Assembly: GCA_000827495.1 (NCBI GenBank)
Contig: KN817520.1
Coordinates: 814,686-878,685, forward strand
DNA length: 64,000 bases
Origin: Hypholoma sublateritium FD-334 SS-4
Lineage: Eukaryota; Basidiomycota; Agaricomycetes; Agaricales; Strophariaceae
Direction: 5' to 3'
The notes below the pieces were generated by a model. That model was not told where the DNA came from, did no database searches, and saw only the letters and a program-made list of their open reading frames with translations. Positions 47,057 to 58,728 of the stretch are shown here, one piece after another (the first letter of the stretch is position 1; every line of letters starts with the position of its first letter). A program made the position numbers and the translations under genes.

Positions 47057-48189
47057 TCAGTCATCTTGGAATCCTCGTGGCTGCACTTCTTGGACTTTGT
47101 ACCCCTCTTCTCTAATCCATGTAGTCGCCTCATCTAATCCTTGAATGATGTTGACACCGTCTAATGCTTCATCAACTTCTTTATGCTCATGTTCTCCATC
47201 AGGCCCCGGCCTTCGTAATAACAGAGCATTCCATCCCGACTTCATAGCACCATGATAGTCACTAAATCACAGAAGAAAGTCCAGCTATATATTTCCAATG
47301 AACTCAAGCAAAGTCGACTGACCATAATAATTCGTCACCAATGTGTAAACATTGTCTAGGGTGAATAGGATTTTGTATGCAGTCCTCATCCTGGTTTACC
47401 AGCTCCAGTGTTTTCATGAAGATCTCGCGAGCTGGTTTTTCGACGCCCTCTTTTTCACTCAGCACCACTGGCTGAAGTGTACTGGGAAACCTCAAATCCT
47501 TTAGTACGTTGCCTAGAAATATGGGGTTGTTGGTCATTTTCCGCGGCATGTATACCGAAGGACTTACGTATTCGACTATCGCCATTACTGACCACAGCTG
47601 TTCGTATCCTGAACGAACTGTGAAGTTTGTGGACTGCGGGTAGGTTGGATCAAATGTATAGAATGAGCCGAAATTAACAGAAGTCGTATTGTAATTAACG
47701 TCGATGTGTGGCGGGTAAAGCTGCGCAACCCACTGGTCGGAATAGCGTCGGCAAAGGCCTTATAGCCTTCCTTTGAATTAAAACGGACCATGAGCTGTTG
47801 GACAATATTCGATAGATACAAATCAAGTGCTATATCCTAAATATGAGCACCGCGATATGTACATAAGCCCAGCTTGAACGCACCTTGCTCATTCCCTCCC
47901 GCTCCTAGGGCCGTCCGTCGGATAACATCACTCCACCAGACCTCTGCGCCTTTGTTATATGAAGGGTGTTCTTTCTGAACGGATTTCAAAGCAATCTGGA
48001 AATGATGAGCATCCGGTCGAGACTGTAGTATCCCTGATGAATGTGGCTTCTCACCTTGAACGAGTGTTTGATGGATTCCTGTGGAAGGACGCCTAGGTAG
48101 GGAGCAAAGACCTGAGAATATTGGGCATAGATAGGAAGGCGAGGCGTAATTATAGTGTGTAGGGCATCGAAGGTTACCAACCTTATCAT
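47057..48189 (-). CDS. HAD-superfamily hydrolase (HDHD3-like)
   Basis: Haloacid-dehalogenase-fold phosphatase, subfamily resembling HDHD3 and related fungal proteins. I chose the ATG at 48187-48189 (MIRLVTFDALHTIITPRLPI); an in-frame ATG at 48213 would add eight residues. Motif I is TFDALHT, with the catalytic Asp kept and the second acid of the usual DxD absent, as in this subfamily. The cap region includes HPSYNKGAEVWWSDVIRRTA; then motif II area TLITTSVNFGSFYT (after a splice), FMKTLELVNQDED, motif IV HPRQCLHIGDELLWSVDF (GDE in place of GDD) and DYHGAMKSGWNALLLRRPGP, ending VQPRGFQDD with stop at 47057. The substrate is unknown. Its start lies 155 bp from that of the divergent peptidase gene. 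Confidence 0.82.
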
Positions 48190-48344
48190 ATTCGCTAGCC
48201 CAGACCACCGCAAGGAGAGAAAGTAGAATGTGATCTGCGTTGGATCTGCGGGTTAATGACGCGCAAGCGGGCCGTGCTTCCGGCTCTGTGAGAGCAGTCG
48301 AGCAGTCGAACCAACGTCAACCCATTTTTCTCCCAACCTCCACC
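48190..48344. promoter_or_regulatory. compact divergent promoter of the HAD and S41 peptidase genes
   Basis: Only 155 bp separate the two start codons. It contains a GAGCAGTCGA-type near repeat (GAGAGCAGTCGAGCAGTCGAACC, about 48290-48312). The two genes must share upstream control elements. Confidence 0.4.
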
Positions 48345-51342
48345 ATGATAACCCATTTCTTATGGGCCGGGTTCACTTTCTGGCCCATGTCAACTCACGC
48401 GTACCATATGCCTCTACCTGACCCCTGCGCTGCTATCGCTGGAAAGAAATGGGTCCTCCCGCGAGAAGCGCGCGCGTGTATGACATCCTTCCAGCTCGAC
48501 CCGGTAATCAAGTCGAACGTGAGCCTCTCGATTTTTTTGTGCTATGCGCTACACAAAGCGAATCATTTATGTATTGCCTATTCCTTAGATTATTGAGGTG
48601 GTCAACAAAACGCTGGCTTTCCACACTTCGGTCACCTATCAAATTCAGGCGCCACCCCCGTATGAATCTGATGTCCACGAAGACCTACACGCAGACCTGG
48701 CTCGGATAAGCCAACAAGAATATTCCTCCGAGTTCGATTTTCATCTGGATATCTATCGCACATTCAAGCGCACCAACGACGGCCATTGTGGCGTATATAA
48801 CTACTGTTATGATTGTGAGGCTGTCTTGCAGCTTCTCTGACAATATTCTCGATTAATCTGACATCGACAATTCTTAGCATTATATGTCACATATTTACCA
48901 TTACCCCTCGTCCTTCTCACCGAACAGGATGGATCTCAGAATGTCTACGTCGCGCCTGAAGCATTCATAGTCGCTTCAAATGAATTCGAGGACGAGATTG
49001 ACTTCTGGCAGGATGCACTTCCAGGTCATCTGAAAGGCAAGCTTGAAAGTGTATGGTATACTCCTACTTCTCTCGCGAAACTCCGGCATGCATACTCAAA
49101 AAGCTTGGTTTATATAGCTATCAGGAGCAAAAGTATTTCTCATCAACGGCGAGTCACCATCTGTTGCTGTAAATCAAAATGCAGAGACAACAGGTTCATA
49201 CCAATCTTTCGCAACTCGTCAGAACTCGTGCGTTTCTCCTGTAGAGTGTCTGACCATTTAATATACCTATTTTCTTTGCTCGTTTATCAGGTTCTTCGCG
49301 AGCTACCACCGAGGTGCTGATGGCTGGGATTACTCGCTGGGAAACTTCGCTCTACAAGCTCATCCTCTCACCGACTCCGTAGAGCTTACCGTACAGCGTG
49401 CGAACAGCTCGACCAATGACACTTTCACGGTAAATAGACTCTTCCACAGTGTAGTTCTTCGTCCTGATTCATTTTCTACGCAAGCTTCCCTACCGTTCCA
49501 GGTTTGGAACGGCCTCCCATGAATTCACAGATTCAGCCTCGTATCGGGCCCGAAACTGCGTGTCGAAGCAGAGTACGAACGGCGTAGATATGTACGACGG
49601 CAGTATTGACACCCAGATGTACCACCAGACCCCGCCACCGATTGCACACTTTCAGCAGCAGCCATCGGTCAGCCCCGATGATGCTCGGAAGCACCCCGTG
49701 AACGTCATTCTCGACGCAATGCCCCTTACAGATATCGACCTTCCAGAACATCTCCAGCCTGCGTTGCCAGCACTAGGACAAAGCTACAGCGTTGCCCAGT
49801 TCTATATGTTAAATGATAATGTCACCGGGGTTCTGGCGCTCGGGAGCTTCTCTGCTAGAAACTTTACTGCTTTTGGAATTAGCCTACTAACTGGGCTCCA
49901 GGAACTCCAGGCCATTGGTGCCAAGAACTTGATTGTGGACGTGGTGGGTGCCCCATGTTGTCGATATTTCCGGATTCCTAATTACCATCGTATAGTCGAA
50001 TAATGGAGGAGGTAAACTGAGCCTTCTGCAATAGTCTATTGTGCTAATTTTTGCTCCAAGGCTATATATGCATCGCCCATGTAAGGATAACTCCGTGCCA
50101 TCCGGATTACCATTATCTGACAACACTCGCCCTTTTATTCAGTGGCTGCATCGAATCGTACGTCTCGGTGAATGAACCACTGCACCTGCAACTTGACTCA
50201 TGCATCACGAAGATCGTAGGCCCGAAAGAGTCCACTGAGCCCCAGGCAGGCCTAGATTCAGCAACTCGTGCTGGCCCGCTGGCGCAGTTGATCGTCAAAG
50301 TAATAGCAGCAGGCGGGGATCCAGACGAAGTTCTTTCATACAATCCTATTCAGTGGACCAACGCAACGCACGAGCCCTTCCCCGAGACGTACGACTGGCT
50401 GGAACCTGTCGATGTGGTTATCAATGGACGTAACGACTCTTTCAGCCAGAGGTTTATATTTTCTACTTCACGAGCTGGATGGACTGATGGAACACTGATT
50501 AGGCTCGGCCAGGAATGTCAGCCATTCGAATGGGATGCTCCTAGCCACGCGTTATTCAAACCCAAGAATGTTCTTATTGTTTCCAATGGACGGTAAGGCT
50601 TCCCTAGACTCCATTCGCTCGTGAATGCTCAGTTTTTGTAGATGCGCAAGTTCCTGCTCATTATTTAGCGTAACGTTTTGTGATTCTGTTATGGCTGCTT
50701 CTGCCCTGACACAATTTTTGACTAGATCACCATGTCTAAGTCGGAGGGCGTGAAAACCATCGTAACGGGTGGAAATAACAAAATCGCACAGGAATATTGC
50801 GGAACAGTGGGGGGGCAATCTACCTCATTTTCGATGATCGATACGGAACTCAAGGTAATAAATTTTACCATGAGAGCAGAGAAGGCTAGACATGACCATC
50901 TATCTTCAATGTTCATAGTCAACCAAGCTCAAGAATCATACGTTGGCTCCACCAGACTTGTAGGAGACATGCAATCCTGATAAACGAGTATGCAATAAAC
51001 TATCCGCTTTCAGCTTGACAAACAGTGTACAAGGCATCACTTGGAGACTTGGCTTTGGCGTTCATGATCCCGAAAAACCAGAGGGTGCGTTTTCATACGC
51101 TATATGTCACAAATGCTTATTTCAATATTTGCATGTGTCATCAGAATGGCAGCAACACCGTGCAGATCTCATTTTCCCACTTACTGCAGAAACGTAGGGC
51201 TCCTCGTCACATCAGCTGTACCAATGTTTGCAGACTGAGACTTATGATTTTTTACAGGGTCAATAATCCGGCCAAAATATGGGAAGCCCTTGCCCGTAGG
51301 GAGTTCAAGACTCCGGTATCTTTCCGCGTACAAACCAATTAG
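48345..51342 (+). CDS. secreted peptidase S41-family (CPAF-like) protein
   Basis: Predicted extracellular serine peptidase-like protein of a family common in basidiomycetes. I chose ATG 48345, which opens a leader (MITHFLWAGFTFWPMSTHAY) before DPCAAIAGKKWVLP. Exons then give TLAFHTSVTYQIQAP, DFHLDIYRTFKRTNDGHCG, LPLVLLTEQDGSQNVYVAP, VFLINGESPSVAVNQNAE, the family box LPYRSRFGTASHEFTDSASY, GISLLTGLQELQAIGAKNLI-VDV joined through a 16-nt exon to SNNGGG and YICIAHWLHRI, VGPKESTEPQAGLDSATRAG, and KNVLIVSNGR-CASSCSLFS, which holds the probable catalytic Ser. The end reads GFGVHDPEKPE, EWQQHRADLIFPLTAETVNN and FRVQTN with the stop at 51342. About 14 introns. Catalytic activity is inferred from the S41 pattern; which Ser of CASSC acts is not certain. 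Confidence 0.82.
49996..50011 (+). other. 16-nt exon coding the Asn-rich glycine loop of the S41 peptidase
   Basis: Flanked by a 52-nt intron (49944-49995, GTGGGT...ATAG) and a 49-nt intron (50012-50060, GTAAAC...CAAG). Its inclusion gives VDV-SNNGG-GYICIAH, the loop expected next to the active site in this family, in frame on both sides. Confidence 0.65.
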
Positions 51343-51412
51343 AACAGGAGATACTAAATATAAGAGACTATATTTTTGGCGCGTGTGTAAGACGCAGCGA
51401 GTACAACATTGT

Positions 51413-54400
51413 TCAATCATCTTCTTCAACATCACCGAACTCGAACATTCCAGCGCGATCACGTTTGGCTTGGGCAATCGAAGTCTGCAGTTTCTTGAGG
51501 ACTTGCGGATACGATGAAAGATACTTGCAGCCCTTGCGGTCAATCGAAGCCAAACCTTCGCTCACGAGATCCGCGTTGATGCAGGCAAGGGGATTCTGCG
51601 CTGCGATTGGATTGGCGGTATCAATGAGGCGCAGATGAAGGAGTGGGCCTTCTCTGTGATCAACGTTGGCGACCAGTTTACGGCCTTCGCAGATCGAGCG
51701 GAAACGATCGATGGCCTCTTCATGATAATCACTCTCCGCGGCGGCAAGTTTGACGAAGCTACATCGAAGACAACTAGTTGGCAACCAGCGTAGAACTATG
51801 CATAAAAGATTTCTTACGGACCTTAGACGTGCATCATGGGCTTGCCCTGGCAGTGAGCGGAATTTGGAGTCGAGAGGGCGAATATTTGAGAAGGCTATTG
51901 TGTCCTGGTTACCATAATCAATGAAAGTCACTTCTGCTTCTTTCTTGATGGGTGACGCTCTACGAATTTTGGCTCTATACCAAGCTCCATCTGAGAATTT
52001 TGCGGAAACAAGATCTCCTCCTTTGGGGACAAACCCTAGGGGAGAAGTAACTGGAGAACGATGGTGCACTGAGAACTCAGCCATAAGTTTCTCCAGGGAT
52101 GCAATGCCTGCAAATAATGAGAGTGTAGAAAATGCATTAGAAGATGAGATTTCACCTTCTGTGTTGAGAATTTGAATTGAGAAGGCGAATCCGTTTTTGG
52201 TCCTGACATCACTGACAATGACATCAAGGTATTCTGATTTTAGTGGCCCAGTTTCGCTGGCGCTTTCGGCGACGGCTTCTGCAACTTTTGAGGCCTCTTC
52301 ATCATAAGTACTCCAGATCTGATAATAAGGAATTGTTCAGAGAAATAAAAAGAAGAACAATTAAATCATGCGAACGTTACGCTTAGTTTGTTTGGCCGCT
52401 TCCTGAGTTTGCTATAAGGAGGATGCTGCACGACGATGAACATGTCGACTGACCTCTGCGTCAAATAGTTGACGTGCCCATGAAAGACCCTCTGCAGAGA
52501 ACGAGTGGACGGTAGCCAAACCTTCCTTAACCAGATTAAGAGCGACGTTTTCAGTTTTGTTGAAGTATAGAGATCCTATGAAACCTCCTGATTTATCGAT
52601 GCTCTCCACCTCAAATTCAACATCCCGTTGCATATATCTGCGTGTAGCGAACTCGTAAGCTTCGATGCCGTAAGGTTCGCTCTTTTCTGAGGCGTTACGA
52701 GCAGTTTTGGGAGCGCGGATGCCTATAGTACAAGTTGTTCAGAGAGTTTTCACTGACGATATTTGAACAGCAAACCAGCCAGCACCAAGGTAAGCGATTG
52801 ATTATCTTTGGGAAGGAAAATTCTATAGAACGTTCAGTATGTGCAATCGATACATGCCCCAGAAATAACAGACTTGAAGCGTGATCCTGCAGCAACGTAG
52901 TCTACAACAGCAGGAATCCTGCCCAGACGCTTGAACCCATTGAGAAATTGGGTGGCACGGCTGTTTGTCTGAAGCACTCGTTATAAGTCACATATCGGAT
53001 TAGACCCTGGTGATTTACCTCTGAGATATTCAGGGGTTGCTTTGGAGCAGGGATCTCCTTTCCGGAGTGGATGCCTCGTAGGTCTGAGACGGCACTGCAG
53101 ATCGTGCCATCAATATAATCGATAGCAGAGAGAAGCTATAGACTCACGCCTGCTCGGCGGCCATTAATTTATCATAATCTGGAGACCTGTCTTCATCATC
53201 GCGTTTGTGACGGACAATACCGGCGAGACCCTTCTCGATGAGTTGCTCAGCAACGTTTCTGCATTACAGGGGTTGATCAAGACAGCAATAGCCCTTGGAT
53301 TCGTAGAGACTTACGCTCCCTGGCCACCATAGCGAATAGTGGCACACTCTCGCTCTTCAAACTCTCCTTCCCGAGGCCTTATGAAGTCAATATGAACTTT
53401 GACGGTTTTGCCAATGAGGCGTTTTCGAAGGAATTCACGAGCTTCTTGGGCGTAAAAGGCTTGTCGTGGATCCGAAAGTCTGATTATCATTGGTCGGTAG
53501 GCCACTCAGGGAGTCATACGATGAAAGCTTACTTAGGGCCTCGGGTGGAGCTCAGTTGTAATCGGCGTTCAGTGTTTGTGTCCTTCTCGACGACCGACAC
53601 CTGGTCACCACTCCATACTCGTACCACGGTTGCATCAAAGGTCTGCGATTGATTGCTGGTTGGTGCTCCATTTGCCTTGCCAGAGGGGGCCGGCACAGCA
53701 GTGTTGGCGTAAAGACAAAGGCGCCTCTCTTTTGCAACCTTTTCTGCCGCACGGAGGCGTTCCATGGCACCGTTGCTAGATAACATGCCAGCGTGCCAGT
53801 CAACAACGCGGGCGAGCCCTGCTGCCACTAAATATTCCGCAACATTGCCTGCGGGATGAATGACTTGATACATAGGTTGAGAACAATAAAGATACGATGT
53901 AACAGCAAACCGCTTACCGGTTCCAATGTAGATACTGGCGGGTGGTGGGGCAGCAGCATTGGCGGAGCTTTGGAATGGGGTAGCAGTGGAATTCGGGAGG
54001 GATAATATCTGGACTTTGACTGGCCGTTGAAGGAGTCGAGATTCGGTGAAGAATTTGGCCTTGAAGGGGGAATATGATTAAGGTGTAACATGACCAGAAT
54101 CGACTGCAGCTCCTACTTCTTCACCCCAAGGTTCAGAGGCTTCACCTTGTTTGGATGACACGCGAGCGCTTCTTACACCAGCGAGCGCGACGTTCACCAT
54201 TTGATGTTCGCCGTCGGGCATAAGCAAGCGGACGCGCAATGTTGTTCCATCTCGAACTTGTTCCACAAGCGCTGGAAAGGGGTATGTTATTCTAGAAATA
54301 TCTTTGTAATATAGGCGGGTAGAAATTTACCGTCGATGGGTTTGCCTTTCCATTCTGTGACAAATGCTTGCGAGTCGACAGGCATTGTGTGATTGACAGC

Positions 54401-55126
54401 ACGCGCCTATACATAATGTTGAATAACAGTAGTTGCAAAGAGCGCATTAATTTACCTTTTGTCCGTGGGGATTCCAAATACCTTTCCCCGCACTCTTTGC
54501 TTCATTTTCCAGATCCTTCTTCTTGTTGTCTTCCTCCGACGCTTCTCGCTTAATCTCTTTCAGCTTAGCCCACCCGTTCTTGAGAAGCTCGGATGCCAGG
54601 TCTACTCCCCCAATTTCAGCAGTACCGAGATCGCGTGGTACGTCATCATTACTCGGCAATGAATGAATGGAGGTGAATGATATTTCCTTGCCTACGGCAA
54701 GCTGGCGGAGGAATTCACGCGATTCAAACGCCCATGGCTATGACCTGAATCAAAAACGCAATGCTGCAGGATTACTGAGTTGTCACTGACCTCGTCCTCT
54801 CTAGTAGCTGTACCGAGACGAGGAGCAGCCAAATCGGCGAGATGCAACACTCTACGGGGAAATACGTTGATCGTCTGGCTATAACCAGGGGTCATAGAGT
54901 ATAGGTGCGCACCTTTCCTTGGGGGGTACACCTTGGGGACCTGGTCGAGCTCTGAGAATGAGAGAGTCACCGGATATAACGGCTTCGCAATTGTCGTGAG
55001 ACCATAATTCGCTAGAAATTTACTAAAAAGCTAGATATTCACATTTTACGGTCTAGTAGAAGGGGTGAGTGATTGAGTTGGAAATCGGGGGTTACGAAGA
55101 TCTGAGCTCACAGCTTTCATAGACAT
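51413..55126 (-). CDS. snd1: Tudor-SN / staphylococcal nuclease domain protein SND1
   Basis: Cytoplasmic RNA-binding nuclease-like protein of RNA regulation and stress granules. Repeated SN-like domains are visible on the minus strand: [38 protein letters not shown] and [15 protein letters not shown] (domain 1, about 54600-55000); [20 protein letters not shown] with [16 protein letters not shown] (about 54120-54260); [20 protein letters not shown] (about 53540); [20 protein letters not shown] with [19 protein letters not shown] (about 53340-53500); and the last SN half [20 protein letters not shown] (about 52560). A Tudor domain follows: [20 protein letters not shown] with [13 protein letters not shown] (about 51900-52040). 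The tail ends in an acidic run at 51413. The 5' end is uncertain: the ATG at 55124-55126 (MSMKA) is followed by a donor, but its junction to the next exon is not in a phase I could settle. Confidence 0.88.
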
Positions 55127-55863
55127 TTTGAGGTGTATTTCCTGGATGAGATTGCGGCAGAGAGATGTGAAGCAGAGTCAGGAGTAACTTATTTGGGGAT
55201 CGCTCGATGCCAGCACCACTGAGCTATACATGATCTCTGTCGTGTTCCTTGCATCACGAGACCACGTACGCGATCCATATGACCTCTAAACTTCCCGACG
55301 CGTATGATTCCGACTCCTGAGTCTGAATCTGAAAGTTGTCCTTCTCCAATCCACACACCCGGAAATACAAGGCATAATCTACAAGTAAGCCTTCCTGCAT
55401 CGCTTATACATTTTACATGCTTTTTACTAAGTACTCTTGTCAATTGTAGTCCTTGCAATCCATATCGTCCTCCGTGAGCTGACTAGACTGACCAGTGACA
55501 ATCCTTATGTTGAAAATAGGCAGCGGAAAGGCAACGCATTGAAGGCCACGAGGAATACACGCTGTCGGATGATCACGCCGTCGGAATATGTCAAAACGAC
55601 CGTGCAGTTTTCAGTTGTCTGCGAGAGCACGTCCCATCCCAGCCTCACCTGGGGTCAATTGTTTTGCTTTATCTCAGTGCATCATGCATCAAGAGAGATC
55701 AAGAGTCAAGCCTTGCACGCCAAGAATCATGCAGTCTCAAGTCCAGGCTCCATGTTATTGCCAATAATTGCAAATTTATATTGTCATGTTTGGATACTTG
55801 AGACCAAGGACCCTTGGTCGATGTGTGGTCCATTCGGAGCACTTATATTTTCCAAAGAGCCTA
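55127..55863. other. intergenic, no gene seen
   Basis: 737 bp between the SND1 start and the kinase 3' end, both on the minus strand. A plus frame at 55437-55904 is antisense to the kinase tail in part and shows no family. Likely the SND1 promoter and kinase 3' flank. Confidence 0.45.
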
Positions 55864-57567
55864 CTAATCATGACTTGCTGATGCAAACGAGCAGGCGCCC
55901 CTAGGAAGTTCAGGGCCCTTGGCCTGGCGGCAATGCACCTTCGAAATTTGCAGGGTTTCAGCGGAGTTTCCTCTTCGGACACGGCGGCGGAGAGTGAAGG
56001 AGGATACCAATAGCTTCCCCGGGAACTTATCGAGGACCTGGCATGAGTTTCAAGAACTTCATGCTGGCGTTCTTGACCCAGCTTGCGCTCGGCGGTTTTC
56101 CGCCTCCAGAGGGAGATGTAAGTTGTATCCATTCTTGAGGGTTGTTGATGTCTTTGAGGATCCAGGGATGCGCCTTCAATGAATACCATGAGATTTCACT
56201 CGAGTACATGACTCCGTATAAATACCTTGATATCGGATAATGTTATCCGTCTCGCTGGGTCTTTTTGCAGCATCTGGTCTAATAAGTGGATGATAGCAGT
56301 ACTCTCCCTCGTGCTGTCTTGGGGGAAGCGTCCGCCTGTACGAACGCACTCAGCGCCCATAAATTCATCAACCTTCCAATCAGCCTTGCAGATTTGGCTG
56401 TATACACTGTATTCGCTGGAATAAATACTGTTGGATTGATCTGGTTGAGCTTCGAATGGGACGCGACCGAATAAGAGACAATAGAACGTTATGCCTAATG
56501 ACCAGGTGTCGATGGCGTTCGTAATTGGGGGTCTAGCAGGGGGACCCGACGAAATCGGTTGTGTAGGTGTTGTTGACGGTATATCATCATAAAACCAGAC
56601 GATTTCTGGCGCAAGGAAAGAGGGGGTCCCTATTCTCTTCATTAGATCCGCAGCAGGGAACAAAGCAGTGTCGATTGGTGATTCTTCTGCTTTCACGCGT
56701 TCTTTTCCCTTTGACCGGAATGTCGAGGATGATGATGGCAGCAGGGAGGAAGGCGGCACGTAATGGGCGACTCCAAAGTCAATGAGCTTGACAGACCGAC
56801 GATCTGCCGTATAAATCACATTATAGGGCTTCAAGTCGCGGTGTATAATCCCTTCATGGTGCACTATAAGAACCAGTCGACGATCAGCGGCTACAAATGA
56901 TTTAACAGCTCAAAGGACGCACAATACTCTAAGCCTAAGATCACGTCCCTCATAATTCGCAAGGTCTGAGCCAACGTCAGAAGAGGTTTGGACTCTTCGC
57001 CTATGTCTACTTTCCATTCAACTGGACCGGCAGCGAGATTTTCTTGAACTTCATAGGGAACAATTCAATGACGACGCTGCAGCGACGAAATATCTGGATT
57101 ACTTACTGAGGTAAACCTTGTTGTCCTCAGCATCGTCTATAACTTCTAGTAGGCGAACAACATTAGGGTGTCTGCAGTACTTCAAGATCTCGATCTCCTT
57201 TCGGATACTGTTCATTGCACTGTCCATGACGGGATTGCCCCTCTCCACTTCTTTCTGGTAATTCCTCTTCAAGGATTTCATCTTTTTCTCCTGCTGGTTG
57301 ACCCTTTTAATCCGTTTCATGGCCTATCAAGGATTTAGAGAACAATCAAGTAGTATCAATGGCGTACGATACCCATTCCTGTCCATCGTCGTCTCGACAG
57401 AGAAACACTTGCCCATGTTTTCCTTTCCCGATCCTCCCCAACTTCGTGTACTGGTTAATTTTATGAAAGTCGTCCGTTCGAGTGTGTATTAGTTCTGATG
57501 TGATTGTTACATGCTGATATGGGATGGGGCTTGGTTCTGAGGACACCTCCATGACGGCGGCTTGCAT
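55864..57567 (-). CDS. CaMKK/Ssp1-type serine/threonine kinase (candidate Snf1/AMPK activator)
   Basis: Protein kinase of the CaMKK group (Ssp1 in fission yeast, Sak1/Tos3/Elm1 in budding yeast), which phosphorylates the activation loop of Snf1/AMPK. First exon: MQAAVMEVSSEPSP then INQYTKLGRIGKGKHGQVFL (Gly loop). Next AMKRIKRVNQQEKKMKSLKR (catalytic Lys), SIRKEIEILKYCRHPNVVRL (C-helix Glu), after introns HHEGIIHRDLKPYNVIY (HRD), SVKLIDFGVAHYVPP (DFG), GTPSFLAPEIVWFYDD (APE), AIDTWSLGITFYCLLFGRVP, MLQKDPARRITLSDIK and HPWILKDINNPQEW. All catalytic residues are present. The C-terminus is uncertain: straight reading stops at 56027, while a 40-nt intron (donor GTCAAG) would extend the frame to a TAG at 55864-55866 with a basic SSFTLRRRVRRGN stretch, which I prefer. 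Confidence 0.85.
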
Positions 57568-58728
57568 GGTGAAGCAGTGAGTCGTGTCCCTCTATAATTC
57601 GAGTTGAATCAAGAAGCAGAAGTAAAGCAGAAGTGCATATTGAAATTTATGTAAGTCTCTTTCGATCGCAGGACCATCATGCACATGACAGAGTGAGCCA
57701 ATGCGTCAGTATAGCTGCACCCGCCCAGAAGGACGTTCGGGCCCTTCACGTAAGCGCTCATGTAAGCTGATGGTCACAGTGACCATCAGCCGCCCCAATG
57801 CGGGTGCGTTGTGTTGTCAGTTGGCCTCGACGCCCTCGAATAGTGCACTTCGCATCGCTGCTGTAGTCGAAGCGCATCCGAGTCATTTTGAATCAAAGAG
57901 AATCCGAGTCATCGAAGAAAAAATGAAGAAGAAATAAAAGAGAGCAACACAGGAGCGACAAGAGAACGAGAAAACGAGAACGAGAGAACGAGAACTTTGG
58001 CAAATCATAACACAATTAGCACTCACACAAGTAGATATAGGCAGTATACGGAGACGCCAAATGCCAAGGAAAAAGCGAGAAATCGAGCGATAGCCTTGAG
58101 CAACAACGGTTTCACACCAGATAGCAGCATGGCTGCATCAGCTATTACGGCCAACAGCAGCACTGCTACCAAAGAGGTAGCCGTCGAAGAGTAGCCTTCG
58201 AGGGCTTCTGAGGCTGGTGAAATGGGCGGCATCGACACGAGAAAAGGAAGTATTCAAGTAAGGGATAATGGATTAGCGGATAGTTGCGAGATAGTTGGTA
58301 TGATATGCAGTATGCACTAAATGAGATGGAGTAAATATATACTTCGGCAGCGCGGTATTAAATATGATGTACGAAGTTCTCCACCAGTGATGAGAAAGTC
58401 ACGGCATTTCTTGGGTCTATTGTATTGTAGTATATTGTCCCACCATCCATCAATACTTGAGATCAGCATCCGAAGTTGCCATGGGCCAGGAGAAAGACAT
58501 TCAAGGGCATAAACAAACGTTCTTTGGCGGGAAAACAAACAGTTCTCACCTGCGGAATGACCTTTGAATGAGTACCGACTCCTGAGGCCTGAGGTGTTTT
58601 CACAGGGAACTTGACGCGTACAACGCGTATTGGTCACATGATGTGAAATTGTCAAATCTTAGCCACTGCGACCAGTGCATCGTTGGGTCTCATATTGGTC
58701 TCAACCTTCGCTTCTTCAACTCGCGACT
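57568..58728. promoter_or_regulatory. divergent region between the kinase and XPG-like genes
   Basis: 1.16 kb. It contains a 25-nt perfect palindrome (57766-57790), a GAGAACGA-type purine repeat (about 57960-57994), and two ACGCGT boxes at 58614-58619 and 58623-58628, about 105 bp before the XPG-like start. Two short frames lie antisense to each other (57997-58194 plus, 58023-58238 minus); see the findings. Confidence 0.5.
57766..57790. repeat. 25-nt perfect palindrome
   Basis: Two 12-nt arms, GCTGATGGTCAC and GTGACCATCAGC, around a single A. It lies about 200 bp upstream of the kinase start and could bind a dimeric regulator. Confidence 0.85.

Noticed and set aside
55437..55904. 155-codon plus frame
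   Set aside because: Partly antisense to the kinase tail and with no family resemblance.
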